Shown one piece after another: positions 25,638 to 33,117 of a stretch of DNA of 64,000 bases. The stretch spans positions 2,241,501 through 2,305,500 of the forward strand of contig NZ_CP123384.1 of assembly GCF_040409955.1 (NCBI RefSeq), read 5' to 3'. This DNA is from Salipiger sp. H15 (GTDB lineage: Bacteria; Pseudomonadota; Alphaproteobacteria; Rhodobacterales; Rhodobacteraceae). Numbering within the stretch: the stretch's first letter is position 1; every line of letters begins with the position of its first letter. The notes below the pieces were generated by a model. That model made no database searches, had not been told where the DNA came from, and saw only the letters and a program-made list of their open reading frames with translations. Position numbers and translations under genes: made by a program.

Positions 25638-26822
25638 ATGGCAGATTTCAAGAAGGCATCGCGGACCGAGCTGGTGCACGGCGGGACCAGGCGCAGCCAG
25701 TGGGGAGAGCTCAGCGAGGCCATCTTCCTCACCCAGGGCTTCGCCTATGACAGTGCCGAGCAGGCCGAGGCCCGCTTCATCAAGACCGAGCCGGACGAGT
25801 TCATCTACGCCCGCTACGGCAACCCCACCGTCGCCATGTTCGAAGAGCGCATCGCGCTGCTGGAAGGCGCCGAGGATGCCTTCGCCACCGCCTCCGGGAT
25901 GGCCGCCGTCTCGGGCGCGCTGACCGCCATGCTGAAGGCCGGCGACCGCGTCGTCGCGGCGCGCGCGCTCTTCGGCTCCTGTCTCTACGTGCTGGAAACC
26001 ATCCTCGGCCGCTTCGGCGTCGACGTGGTCTTCGTCGACGGCGCGGATCTCGCGCAGTGGGAAGAGGCGCTGAAGCCCGGCGCCGCGCTGGTGTTCTTCG
26101 AGAGCATGTCGAACCCGACGCTGGAACTCGTGGACATCGAGGCCGTCGCCAAGCTCGCCCATGCGGCCGGCGCCAAGGTTGTCGTGGACAACGTCTTCTC
26201 GACCCCGGTCTACAGCCGCGCCATCGAGCAGGGCGCCGACGTGGTGGTCTACTCGGCCACCAAGCACATCGACGGCCAGGGCCGCACGCTCGGCGGGGTG
26301 ATCCTCGGCAGCCGCGAGATCATCCGCGGCACCATCGAGCCCTACATGAAGCACACCGGCGGCTCGATGAGCCCGTTCACCGCATGGGTCATGCTGAAGG
26401 GTCTCGAGACCATCGACCTGCGCGTGCGCGCCCAGACCGCCTCGGCCGAGGCGATCGCCAAGGCGGTCACCGGCCATCCCAAGGTGATCCGCGTGAGCTA
26501 CCCGGGCCTTGCGTCGCACCCGCAGAACGCGCTGGCGCAGCGCCAGCTCGGGGCAGGGGGCACCATGGTCGCCTTTGAGATCGAGGGCGGAAAAGAGGCG
26601 GCCTTCCGTTTCTGCAACGCGCTCGAGGTGATCCTGATCTCGAACAACCTCGGCGACGCGAAGTCCATTGCCACCCACCCGGCCACCACCACGCACCAGC
26701 GCCTCTCGCCCGAGCAGCGCGCGGGCCTCGGCATCGGCGACGGCCTGATCCGCCTGTCGGTCGGCATCGAGGACACCGGCGATCTTGTTGCAGATATTCA
26801 ACAAGCCCTTGGCGCTGCGTAA
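25638..26822 (+). CDS. metZ: O-succinylhomoserine sulfhydrylase, 394 aa
   Basis: PLP enzyme of transsulfuration family forming homocysteine from O-succinylhomoserine (or O-acetylhomoserine) and sulfide, in methionine biosynthesis. PLP lysine lies in SATKHIDGQGRTLGG; family motifs are YARYGNPT, GMAAVSGALTAML and PSVGIED-like DGLIRLSVGIED. Length (394) is normal for MetZ. The ATG at 25638 is preceded by AAAGGTGGAAG. It is controlled by the SAM-II element upstream and ends in a terminator, so it is a single-gene unit. O-acetyl versus O-succinyl preference is not decided by sequence. Confidence 0.92.
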   Translation: MADFKKASRTELVHGGTRRSQWGELSEAIFLTQGFAYDSAEQAEARFIKTEPDEFIYARYGNPTVAMFEERIALLEGAEDAFATASGMAAVSGALTAMLKAGDRVVAARALFGSCLYVLETILGRFGVDVVFVDGADLAQWEEALKPGAALVFFESMSNPTLELVDIEAVAKLAHAAGAKVVVDNVFSTPVYSRAIEQGADVVVYSATKHIDGQGRTLGGVILGSREIIRGTIEPYMKHTGGSMSPFTAWVMLKGLETIDLRVRAQTASAEAIAKAVTGHPKVIRVSYPGLASHPQNALAQRQLGAGGTMVAFEIEGGKEAAFRFCNALEVILISNNLGDAKSIATHPATTTHQRLSPEQRAGLGIGDGLIRLSVGIEDTGDLVADIQQALGAA

Positions 26823-26832
26823 ATTCTGGGCG

Positions 26833-26870
26833 GCCAGGGTAAATTAACAATTGCCCTGGCCACATTTTTG
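26833..26870 (+). terminator. Intrinsic terminator of metZ
   Basis: GGCCAGGG (26833-26840) pairs with CCCTGGCC (26855-26862) around a 14-base AT-rich loop, followed by TTTTT at 26866-26870. It begins 11 bases after the metZ stop. Confidence 0.88.
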
Positions 26871-26986
26871 CCCGCAATAGGTGATCCATAGGAATAGGTG
26901 TGCCCGCATAAGGGTCGTAAATGGTGGTTTTTTCGGTAAAACATCCTAAGTACGTTGGAACGAACCCCCGCCTCGGAGGGCAGGAC

Positions 26987-28084
26987 ATGAATGTGTATTC
27001 GCCGGTAGTTGACCGTAACCCAAGCCGTGATGACGCAGAGGCCGCGCTGGCCGTCCTGCGCAAATGGACCGAGGCAGCCGACGACAGTGAAATTACCGAT
27101 CTCGACCCCGCGCTCCTGAAGCTTTTGGGCGCCGCGCAGGACTACCCGATCTTTTCGCGTCAGTACCCCGAGGGTTTCACCGTCGACGAGGCGTACAAGA
27201 CGTCTCTGCCCGACCTGCAGAATGGTCCGGCCTCGCTCATTCGTGGCGAGAATGTGCGCATCCAGCACGTCGGCATCTCGAACTTCCGCCTGCCGCTCAG
27301 CTACCGGCTGAAGCAGGGCGCGCCCCTCACGCTCGAGACCTCGGTGACCGGCACGGTCAGCCTCGAGGCCGACAAGAAGGGCATCAACATGTCGCGCATC
27401 ATGCGCAGCTTCTACACCCATGCCGAGAAGAGCTTCAGCTTCGGCGTGATCGAGGCGGCGCTCGACGACTACAAGTCCGACCTCGAGAGCTTCGATGCGC
27501 GCATCCAGATGCGCTTCCGCTTCCCGCTGAAGGTCGAGAGCCTGCGTTCGGGCCTGTCGGGCTACCAGTACTATGACATCGCGCTCGAGCTGATCGAGCA
27601 GCACGGCGTGCGCCAGCGCATCGCGCACCTCGACTATGTCTACAGCTCGACCTGCCCCTGCTCGCTGGAGCTTTCCGAGCACGCCCGCCAGTTCCGCGGC
27701 CAGCTCGCCACGCCGCATTCGCAGCGCTCGGTTGCGCGCGTGTCGGTGGTGCTGAAGGACGAGGGCGACTGCCTGTGGTTCGAGGACCTCGTCGGCCTCT
27801 GCCGCTCGGCGGTGCCGACCGAGACGCAGGTCATGGTCAAGCGCGAGGACGAGCAGGCCTTCGCCGAGCTCAACGCCGCCAACCCGATCTTCGTCGAGGA
27901 CGCCGCGCGGCTCTTCGCCGAGGCGCTGGCCTCCGATCCGCGCATCGGTGACTTCCGCGTGCTGGCGAGCCACCAGGAAAGCCTGCACTCGCATGACGCG
28001 GTGGCGCTGCTGACCCAGGGCCCGACCTTCGCGCAGGCCAGCCTCGATCCGACGCTCTTCCCGAGCCTGATCCACCACGGCTGA
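26987..28084 (+). CDS. folE2: GTP cyclohydrolase FolE2 (type IB), 365 aa
   Basis: Converts GTP to dihydroneopterin triphosphate for folate (and queuosine) biosynthesis without zinc dependence of FolE1. FolE2 family segments include KKGINMSRIMRSFYTH, YSSTCPCSLELSEHARQ (with the catalytic Cys) and ATPHSQRSVARVSV. The ATG at 26987 is chosen because CGGAGGGCAGG sits just before it, and MNVYSPVVDRNPSRDDAEAAL is a typical start. FolE2 is often the zinc-limited replacement for FolE1; no Zur-like box is visible upstream here, so it may be constitutive. A perfect terminator follows. Confidence 0.93.
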   Translation: MNVYSPVVDRNPSRDDAEAALAVLRKWTEAADDSEITDLDPALLKLLGAAQDYPIFSRQYPEGFTVDEAYKTSLPDLQNGPASLIRGENVRIQHVGISNFRLPLSYRLKQGAPLTLETSVTGTVSLEADKKGINMSRIMRSFYTHAEKSFSFGVIEAALDDYKSDLESFDARIQMRFRFPLKVESLRSGLSGYQYYDIALELIEQHGVRQRIAHLDYVYSSTCPCSLELSEHARQFRGQLATPHSQRSVARVSVVLKDEGDCLWFEDLVGLCRSAVPTETQVMVKREDEQAFAELNAANPIFVEDAARLFAEALASDPRIGDFRVLASHQESLHSHDAVALLTQGPTFAQASLDPTLFPSLIHHG

Positions 28085-28124
28085 TCGAGCCTGCGGCGCT
28101 GCCGCAATCCTGAGCAATCCCTCG

Positions 28125-28152
28125 ATGCCGCCGGTCACTCCGGCGGCATTTT
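28125..28152 (+). terminator. Intrinsic terminator of folE2
   Basis: ATGCCGCCGG (28125-28134) pairs perfectly with CCGGCGGCAT (28140-28149) around TCACT and is followed by TTTT. It lies 40 bases after the folE2 stop. Confidence 0.92.
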
Positions 28153-28252
28153 GCTGCACTGCAGAAGAAATTCATCCGCCGGTCATGATTTCCCCATCCG
28201 GACGGCCCATCCTGCCAGAGCGAGGGCAGGGCAAGCCGGCGGAGGGCTCGGA

Positions 28253-28492
28253 ATGGCCACGGGCAGCAGAGCGGAGAACGTCACGATCGGCATGGGCCAC
28301 GGCTCGGTCCGCGCCCGGATCGACGCCTATTTCGCCGGGGTCGGGCAGGGGGTGAATGCCTATGCGCTGCGCCGCGCCCGGATGTACGAGATCCTCGTGC
28401 TCGAGAGCCAGAGCGACGAGCGCCTCGCCGAGATGGGCCTGACCCGGGACCAGATCCTGCCACATGTGTTCCGCGACCTCTTCGGCGACTGA
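28253..28492 (+). CDS. DUF1127-like small protein, 79 aa
   Basis: Small, mostly helical protein: a short polar N-terminus (MATGSRAENVTIG), then RARIDAYFAGVGQGVNAYALRRARMYEILVLE, ending ERLAEMGLTRDQILPHVFRDLFGD. The C-terminal pattern (D-LA-GL-RD-I--HVFRD) is like the DUF1127 family of short proteins common in this group. Some DUF1127 proteins bind RNA or respond to phosphate or stress; nothing in the sequence identifies a target. ATG at 28253 follows CGGAGGGCTCGG. It is 45 bases before the TrkH gene, so may be co-transcribed with it. Confidence 0.65.
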   Translation: MATGSRAENVTIGMGHGSVRARIDAYFAGVGQGVNAYALRRARMYEILVLESQSDERLAEMGLTRDQILPHVFRDLFGD

Positions 28493-28537
28493 GGGGCGGC
28501 GCTTGACAGCCACGGGATGCCGGGCGAAGGCTCGCGG

Positions 28538-29986
28538 ATGTTCGATATCCGCCCCGTCGCCTACGTTCTTGGTCTTCTGGTCACCACGCTCGGCGGCTGC
28601 ATGCTCGTTCCGTTCCTGGTGGACGTGGCGGAGGGGCGCGGGCAATGGCCGGTCTTCCTGCAAAGCGCGCTCATTACCATGCTCTGCGGCGGGCTCGTGA
28701 GCCTCGCCTGCGCCAATGCCGGGCGGCAGGGGCTGACGCTGCAGCAGATCTTCCTGCTGACCGTCGGGGCCTGGGTGGTGCTGCCGCTCTTCGGCGGCAT
28801 TCCCTTCATGCTGGGCGCGACCGAGGCGCGCATGGTCGATGCCTTCTTCGAGGCCATGTCGGGCATCACCACCACCGGCTCGACCGTCTTCGTCGGGCTC
28901 GACGCGCTGCCCAAGGGCATCCTGCTCTGGCGCGGCATCCTGCAATGGCTGGGCGGCATCGGGATCATCGTCGTCGCCATGGTCTTCCTGCCCGAGCTGC
29001 GGGTGGGGGGCATGCAGATCTTCCGCTCCGAGGCCTTCGAGACCATGGGCAAGATCCTGCCCCGCGCCACCGAGATCGCCTCGTCCATCTCGACCATCTA
29101 CGTCGGCATGACGCTGGCCTGCACCGCCGCCTACATGATCTGCGGCATGGACGCCTTCGACGCCACGGTGCACGCGCTGACCACGCTCTCGACCGGGGGG
29201 TTCGCCAATTACGATTCCTCCTTCGGCGGCTTCCAGGGCCCGGCGGAATACGTCGCGGCCTTCTTCATGATCGCCGCCGCGCTGCCCTTCGTGCGCTACG
29301 TGCAGATGCTGAACGGCCATCACACGGCGCTGTGGAAGGACAGCCAGGTGCGCGCCTTCTTCGGCACGATCCTCGCGCTGGTGGCGGTGATGAGCGCGAC
29401 GCTGCTCTTCCTCTTCCCGCACCACCCCGAGCAGGCGATCCGCGAGTCGCTGTTCAACATCAGCTCGGTCATCTCGGGCACCGGCTACGCCTCGGTGGAC
29501 TACATGGGCTGGGGCTCGTTCCTCGTCACGCTGTTCTTCTTCATCGGGCTGATCGGCGGCTGCGCGGGCTCGACCGCCTGCTCGGTGAAGATCTTCCGCT
29601 ACCAGCTGCTGTTCTCCTCGATCCGCGTGCAGCTCAAGCGCATCCGCGCGCCGCACGGCGTCTTCACCCCGCGCTTCGACGGCCGCCCGGTCAGCGACGA
29701 GGTGCTGAGCTCGGTCATGGCCTATTTCGTCTTCTTCGTGGTCTCGCTGGGGGTGCTCTCGGTGGCGCTCGGCTTCACCGGGCTCGACTTCGTGACCTCG
29801 GTTTCGGGCGCGGCGACGGCGCTGGCCAACGTCGGGCCGGGGCTCGGCGACACCATCGGCCCGGCGGGCAACTTCGCGACGCTCAACGACACCGCCAAGT
29901 GGCTGCTGTCCTTCGCCATGCTGGTCGGGCGGCTCGAGATCATGGCGGTCTTCGTGCTCTTCACTGTGCGCTTCTGGCGCGGCTGA
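28538..29986 (+). CDS. trkH: TrkH-family potassium uptake protein, 482 aa
   Basis: Membrane subunit of the Trk potassium uptake system. Four pore-loop repeats are visible as STGGFANY-like and TTTGSTV, ALTTLSTGGFANYDSSFGG, FNISSVISGTGYASVDYMGWGSF and TALANVGPGLGDTIGPAGNF, each with the selectivity Gly. About ten hydrophobic helices. The ATG at 28538 (MFDIRPVAYVLG) is favoured over one 21 bases upstream because GAAGG lies 8 bases before it and the family N-terminus starts here. No TrkA gene is adjacent. Ion is K+ by family. Confidence 0.92.
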   Translation: MFDIRPVAYVLGLLVTTLGGCMLVPFLVDVAEGRGQWPVFLQSALITMLCGGLVSLACANAGRQGLTLQQIFLLTVGAWVVLPLFGGIPFMLGATEARMVDAFFEAMSGITTTGSTVFVGLDALPKGILLWRGILQWLGGIGIIVVAMVFLPELRVGGMQIFRSEAFETMGKILPRATEIASSISTIYVGMTLACTAAYMICGMDAFDATVHALTTLSTGGFANYDSSFGGFQGPAEYVAAFFMIAAALPFVRYVQMLNGHHTALWKDSQVRAFFGTILALVAVMSATLLFLFPHHPEQAIRESLFNISSVISGTGYASVDYMGWGSFLVTLFFFIGLIGGCAGSTACSVKIFRYQLLFSSIRVQLKRIRAPHGVFTPRFDGRPVSDEVLSSVMAYFVFFVVSLGVLSVALGFTGLDFVTSVSGAATALANVGPGLGDTIGPAGNFATLNDTAKWLLSFAMLVGRLEIMAVFVLFTVRFWRG

Positions 29987-29994
29987 GGGGCGCT

Positions 29995-30648
29995 TCAGCC
30001 CGCCGCTTCGGCCCGCGTGTTGAAGGCCAGCTGCGCGGCAAAGGCGCGGGTGTAGGCCGGGCGGGCCTCGGCACGGGCGACATAGGCCGCGAGGCTCGGA
30101 AACTCCGCCAAAAGGCCCGACGGCCGCAGCCGCAGCAGCGCGTGGACCATCACCAGGTCCCCCGCGCTGAAGGCCCCGCCCAGCCAGTCGGAGGGGCCGA
30201 GCGCGTCCGAAAGCTCTGCCAGCCGGGCGCGGATGCGCTCCAGCACCACCGGCAGCCGCGCCGCGGCCCAGGGCTCACCCCCCTCCAGCAGCCGCGCGGT
30301 CTGCAGATCGAGGATCGGCGGCTCCACCGTGCCGATCGCGGCGAAGAGCCATGAGATGGCGCGGGCGCGGGCGGCGGGGTCGCCGGGCAGCAGCCCGGGC
30401 CGGGTCTGCGCGATGTGCAGCACGATCGCGCCGGATTCGAAGAGGCGGAGCTCGCCCTCCTCGTAGGTCGGGATCTGCCCGAACGGGTTCAGCGCCAGAT
30501 GCGCGGGCCCGCGCAGCGCCGCAAAGCTGACCGGGCGCACCGCGTAGGGCGCGCCCACCTCCTCGAGCGCCCAGCGGACGCGCATGTCGCGGGCAAGGCC
30601 CATGCCGCCATCGGGCGAGCGGTCGAAGGCGGTGATGGTGATCTGCAT
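29995..30648 (-). CDS. Glutathione S-transferase family protein, 217 aa
   Basis: GST fold: thioredoxin-like N-domain (MQITITAFDRSPDGGMGLARDMRVRWALEEVGAPY ... LNPFGQIPTYEEGELRLFESGAIVLHIA) and helical C-domain. The GQIPTYEEGE-L-L-ESGAI pattern binds glutathione. The catalytic N-terminal residue may be Ser11 in DRSPDGG. ATG preceded by GGGAGGACACC. It is the last gene of the ECF42-type cluster, 77 bases downstream of the first VOC gene and on the same strand, so it probably belongs to that module. Substrate is unknown. Confidence 0.87.
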   Translation of the reverse strand: MQITITAFDRSPDGGMGLARDMRVRWALEEVGAPYAVRPVSFAALRGPAHLALNPFGQIPTYEEGELRLFESGAIVLHIAQTRPGLLPGDPAARARAISWLFAAIGTVEPPILDLQTARLLEGGEPWAAARLPVVLERIRARLAELSDALGPSDWLGGAFSAGDLVMVHALLRLRPSGLLAEFPSLAAYVARAEARPAYTRAFAAQLAFNTRAEAAG

Positions 30649-30725
30649 GGCGGTGTCCTCCCGCGTAAGGTCGGGCCCCCGCGCGTGGCGGGAACCCGCG
30701 GTATCGGCCTTGCGGCGGGGCCGGG

Positions 30726-31205
30726 TCAGCCCCGGCGCGCGGCCTCGATCGCGGCGACGTCGATCTTGCCCATCTCCATCATCGCGGTGAAGGCGCGCCG
30801 GGCCTCCTCGCCGCCCGCCGCCATGGCGTCGGTCAGCGCGCGGGGGGTGATCTGCCAGTTCACGCCCCAGCGGTCCTTGCACCAGCCGCAGGCGCTTTCC
30901 CGGCCGCCGTTGCCGACGATGGCGTTCCAGTAGCGGTCGGTCTCCTCCTGGTCGTCGGTGGCGATCTGGAAGGAGAAGGCCTCGCTCTGCGCGAAGATCG
31001 GCCCGCCGTTGAGCCCGAGGCAGGGGATCCCCGCCACGGTGAACTCGACGGTGAGCACGTCGCCCTCCTTGCCCGAGGGGTAGTCGGCCGGGGCGCGGCG
31101 GACGGCAGTGACTTCGCTGTCCGGAAAGACCTCGGCGTAGAAGCGCGCCGCGGCCTCGGCCTCGCTGTCGTACCAGATGCAGATGGTGTTCTTCGGTGCG
31201 GACAT
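30726..31205 (-). CDS. VOC-family protein, PhnB-like, 159 aa
   Basis: Glyoxalase/bleomycin-resistance (VOC) fold protein of the PhnB/3-demethylubiquinone-methyltransferase-like kind: NTICIWYDSEAEAAARFYAEVFPDSEV start and DRYWNAIVGNGGRESACGWCKDRWGVNWQITPRALTDAM end are characteristic. Such proteins bind small ligands or metals, and functions are poorly known. It has no signal peptide. Neighbours: GST downstream, a second VOC gene upstream with a 39-base gap, all in the ECF42-type cluster. VOC genes of this type are recurrent partners of DGPF/YciI proteins. Confidence 0.9.
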   Translation of the reverse strand: MSAPKNTICIWYDSEAEAAARFYAEVFPDSEVTAVRRAPADYPSGKEGDVLTVEFTVAGIPCLGLNGGPIFAQSEAFSFQIATDDQEETDRYWNAIVGNGGRESACGWCKDRWGVNWQITPRALTDAMAAGGEEARRAFTAMMEMGKIDVAAIEAARRG

Positions 31206-31244
31206 GGTGCCCTCCCTTGGCTGATGCGGCTCCGGCGGCGCCGG

Positions 31245-31664
31245 TCACATGGCCTTGCTGCCGGCGTAGTTCAGCATCCAGGGGGTGCCGAACCGGTCGG
31301 TGAACATGGTGAAGCGGTCGGCCCAGAAGGTCTCGCCCGGGGGCATCATCACCGCCTGCGCGTTCTCGGCGAGCGCCGCGAAGAGCCGGTCGAACTCCTC
31401 GACCGAGGCGGGGGCGAGCGAGATCGAGAAGCCCTGCGGCTTTGCGTACCACGCCTCGGGCGCGTCGGAGGCCATGACCGTGGCGCTGCCGAGCCGCATC
31501 GACATGTTGAGGATGATGTCGTCGCTGCCCTGCATCCGGCTTTCGGCGTCGGGCGCGTCGGAGTTGCGGAAGATGCCGGTGATCTCGCCGCCGAGGGTCT
31601 GCTCGTAGAAGCGCATGGCCTCGAGGCAGGTGCCGTTGAAGGTCAGGTAGATGGTCGGTTCCAT
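31245..31664 (-). CDS. VOC-family protein, PhnB-like, 139 aa
   Basis: Second VOC protein of the cluster, with EPTIYLTFNGTCLEAMRFYEQTLGGEITGIFRN at the N-terminus and a C-terminal GETFWADRFTMFTDRFGTPWMLNYAG typical of PhnB-like members. It differs from the neighbouring VOC protein by its start and length (139 residues), so they are paralogues not a duplication in frame. Ligand unknown. Preceded by an AAAGGAGACCTTTC-type ribosome region (31665-31680) and 57 bases after the DoxX gene. Confidence 0.9.
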   Translation of the reverse strand: MEPTIYLTFNGTCLEAMRFYEQTLGGEITGIFRNSDAPDAESRMQGSDDIILNMSMRLGSATVMASDAPEAWYAKPQGFSISLAPASVEEFDRLFAALAENAQAVMMPPGETFWADRFTMFTDRFGTPWMLNYAGSKAM

Positions 31665-31721
31665 GAAAGGTCTCCTTTCGGGTGCCGGGCGGCGCCAGCC
31701 GCCGCCCGTGCGGTCAGGGGG

Positions 31722-32144
31722 TCAGGCGGTCTGTCCGGCCCCGGGGCGGGGCCAGAGGTGCCAGCGGAGCGCGAGCGCGCGGCCCGGCCCGTGGACGGCG
31801 GCAAAGAGCAGCCCGGCGAGGAAGGTGAAGTGATCGACGAAGAAGCCGAACTCCGCCTGGTTTGCCTCCCAGTGCGCGGGGCCGTGGAAGGCAAAGGCGA
31901 GGAAGATCACGTAGACCCCGGCGGCGAGCGCCGCCTCGGAAAAGGCCGCGCCGGTCAGGAAGGCGAGCGCCAGCCCGATCTCGAAGATCGCGGCGAGCCA
32001 CGCGAGGAGCAGCGGGGCAGGGAAACCGGCCGAGGCGATGTAGTCGGCGGTCATCCCCATGTCCGCGAACTTGAAGCCCGCGGCCATGAGGAAGATGCCC
32101 GCGAAGATCAGCCGGGCGATGAGGAGTGCGATGGTCTTGAGCAT
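31722..32144 (-). CDS. DoxX-family membrane protein, 140 aa
   Basis: Small inner-membrane protein with four hydrophobic helices (LLIARLIFAGIFLMAAGFKF, LLLAWLAAIFEIGLALAFLTG, LAAGVYVIFLAFAFHG, FTFLAGLLFAAVHGPG). The pattern fits DoxX, a family found with oxidoreductases and sometimes in redox or stress operons. The ATG at 32144 is preferred (AGGGA 8 bases before it), though an ATG at 32177 overlapping the SRPBCC stop as ATGA is possible and would give an 11-residue extension. It sits in the ECF42-type cluster between SRPBCC and VOC genes. Confidence 0.82.
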   Translation of the reverse strand: MLKTIALLIARLIFAGIFLMAAGFKFADMGMTADYIASAGFPAPLLLAWLAAIFEIGLALAFLTGAAFSEAALAAGVYVIFLAFAFHGPAHWEANQAEFGFFVDHFTFLAGLLFAAVHGPGRALALRWHLWPRPGAGQTA

Positions 32145-32173
32145 GTCGGGATTCCCTGTGCGAGAGAGAAGCG

Positions 32174-32617
32174 TCATTGCGGGATGTCGGGCTCGGCGAG
32201 CCGGGCGAGACTGGCGAGGGATTGCTGCCAGCCGAGATAGCAGGCCTCGGGCGGGATCACGTCGGGCACGCCCTCCTGCACGATGCTGATGTCGGTGCCG
32301 ACAGAGACGGCGCGGAGCGTCACGGTCACGCGCATCTCGCCGGGCAGGTTCGGGTCGTCGAAGACGTCGGTGTAGACGAGCTTCTCGTTCGGGATCAGCT
32401 CGACATAGGTGCCGCCGAAGGAATGGCTGCCGCCGGTGGTGAAGTTGCGGAAGCTCATCCGGAAGCTGCCGCCTTCCTGCGGCTCGAGGCTGTGCACGGT
32501 GCAGGTGAAGCCGTCGGGCGGCAGCCACTTGGCCAGCGCGTCGGGCTCGAGGAAGGCGCGGTAGAGCTTTTCGGGGCTGGTCGAGAGGACCCGGTGAAGC
32601 GTGATGGTGCTGGGCAT
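32174..32617 (-). CDS. SRPBCC-domain (AHSA1-like) protein, 147 aa
   Basis: START/Bet v1-fold protein with a hydrophobic ligand pocket: TITLHRVLSTSPEKLYRAFLEPDALAKWLPPDGF, SFRMSFRNFTTGGSHSFGGTYVELIPNEKLVYTD and PPEACYLGWQQSLASLARLAEPDIP are family-typical. AHSA1-like members are widespread in sigma-factor stress clusters; no catalytic motif is present. It starts 36 bases after the YciI gene stop and ends just before the DoxX gene, so all three are likely one transcript. Confidence 0.88.
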   Translation of the reverse strand: MPSTITLHRVLSTSPEKLYRAFLEPDALAKWLPPDGFTCTVHSLEPQEGGSFRMSFRNFTTGGSHSFGGTYVELIPNEKLVYTDVFDDPNLPGEMRVTVTLRAVSVGTDISIVQEGVPDVIPPEACYLGWQQSLASLARLAEPDIPQ

Positions 32618-32653
32618 GGTCGTGCCTCCGTGAGGATGGGGGGAGCGCCCGTG

Positions 32654-33001
32654 TCAGGACGCGGCGGTGCCGAGATCGAGCTGGCGCACCGGGCGGACCT
32701 CGATGCTGCCGTATTTCGCCGGGGGGATGCCGCCGGCGATGCGGATCGCCTCGTTCAGGTCGCGCGCCTCGACGAGGTAGAATCCGGCCAGCAGCTCCTT
32801 GGTTTCGGCGAAGGGCCCGTCGTAGAGCTGCGCCTGCCCGTTCCGCACCCGCACCGTGGTGGCGCTGCCCACCGGATGCAGCGCCTCTCCGGCGACCAGC
32901 ACCTGACGCTCGGCCAACTGCTGCGCGTAATCGGCGCAGACCGGGTCGGGGCAGGCGCTCCAGTTCTCGTGGTCGAGATAGACAAGGCAGAGGTATTTCA
33001 T
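32654..33001 (-). CDS. YciI/DGPF-family protein, 115 aa
   Basis: YCII-related fold with the hallmark LYDGPFAETKELLAGFYLVE; the DGPF motif is at residues 61-64. ATG at 33001 begins MKYLCLVYLDHEN, the usual start. DGPF proteins are standard genetic partners of ECF42 sigma factors, and are thought to be products of the sigma-controlled genes or to act with them. A TGTCGA-N17-CGAC promoter-like element lies 71-96 bases upstream of the ATG. It is the first gene after the sigma factor gene on the same strand. Confidence 0.93.
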   Translation of the reverse strand: MKYLCLVYLDHENWSACPDPVCADYAQQLAERQVLVAGEALHPVGSATTVRVRNGQAQLYDGPFAETKELLAGFYLVEARDLNEAIRIAGGIPPAKYGSIEVRPVRQLDLGTAAS

Positions 33002-33070
33002 CGGACAACTCCCGTTTGCGACGGCCGGGACAGCCCGCCGGGCCGTCCTCATCGGTCATTCTGCAGAGTA

Positions 33071-33097
33071 GTCGAACGGCCCGGCCCGGAATCGACA
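33071..33097 (-). promoter_or_regulatory. Candidate ECF42-type promoter before the YciI gene
   Basis: On the minus strand TGTCGA (33097-33092) is followed by 17 bases and CGAC (33074-33071). As I recall the published ECF42 work in Streptomyces, the -35 is TGTCGA and the -10 is CG(A/T)C; the match here is exact. It lies between the ECF42-type sigma gene and the YciI gene, so the sigma may activate its own cluster. Confidence 0.7.
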
Positions 33098-33117
33098 GGG
33101 CCGGAGAAATTTTTTCG

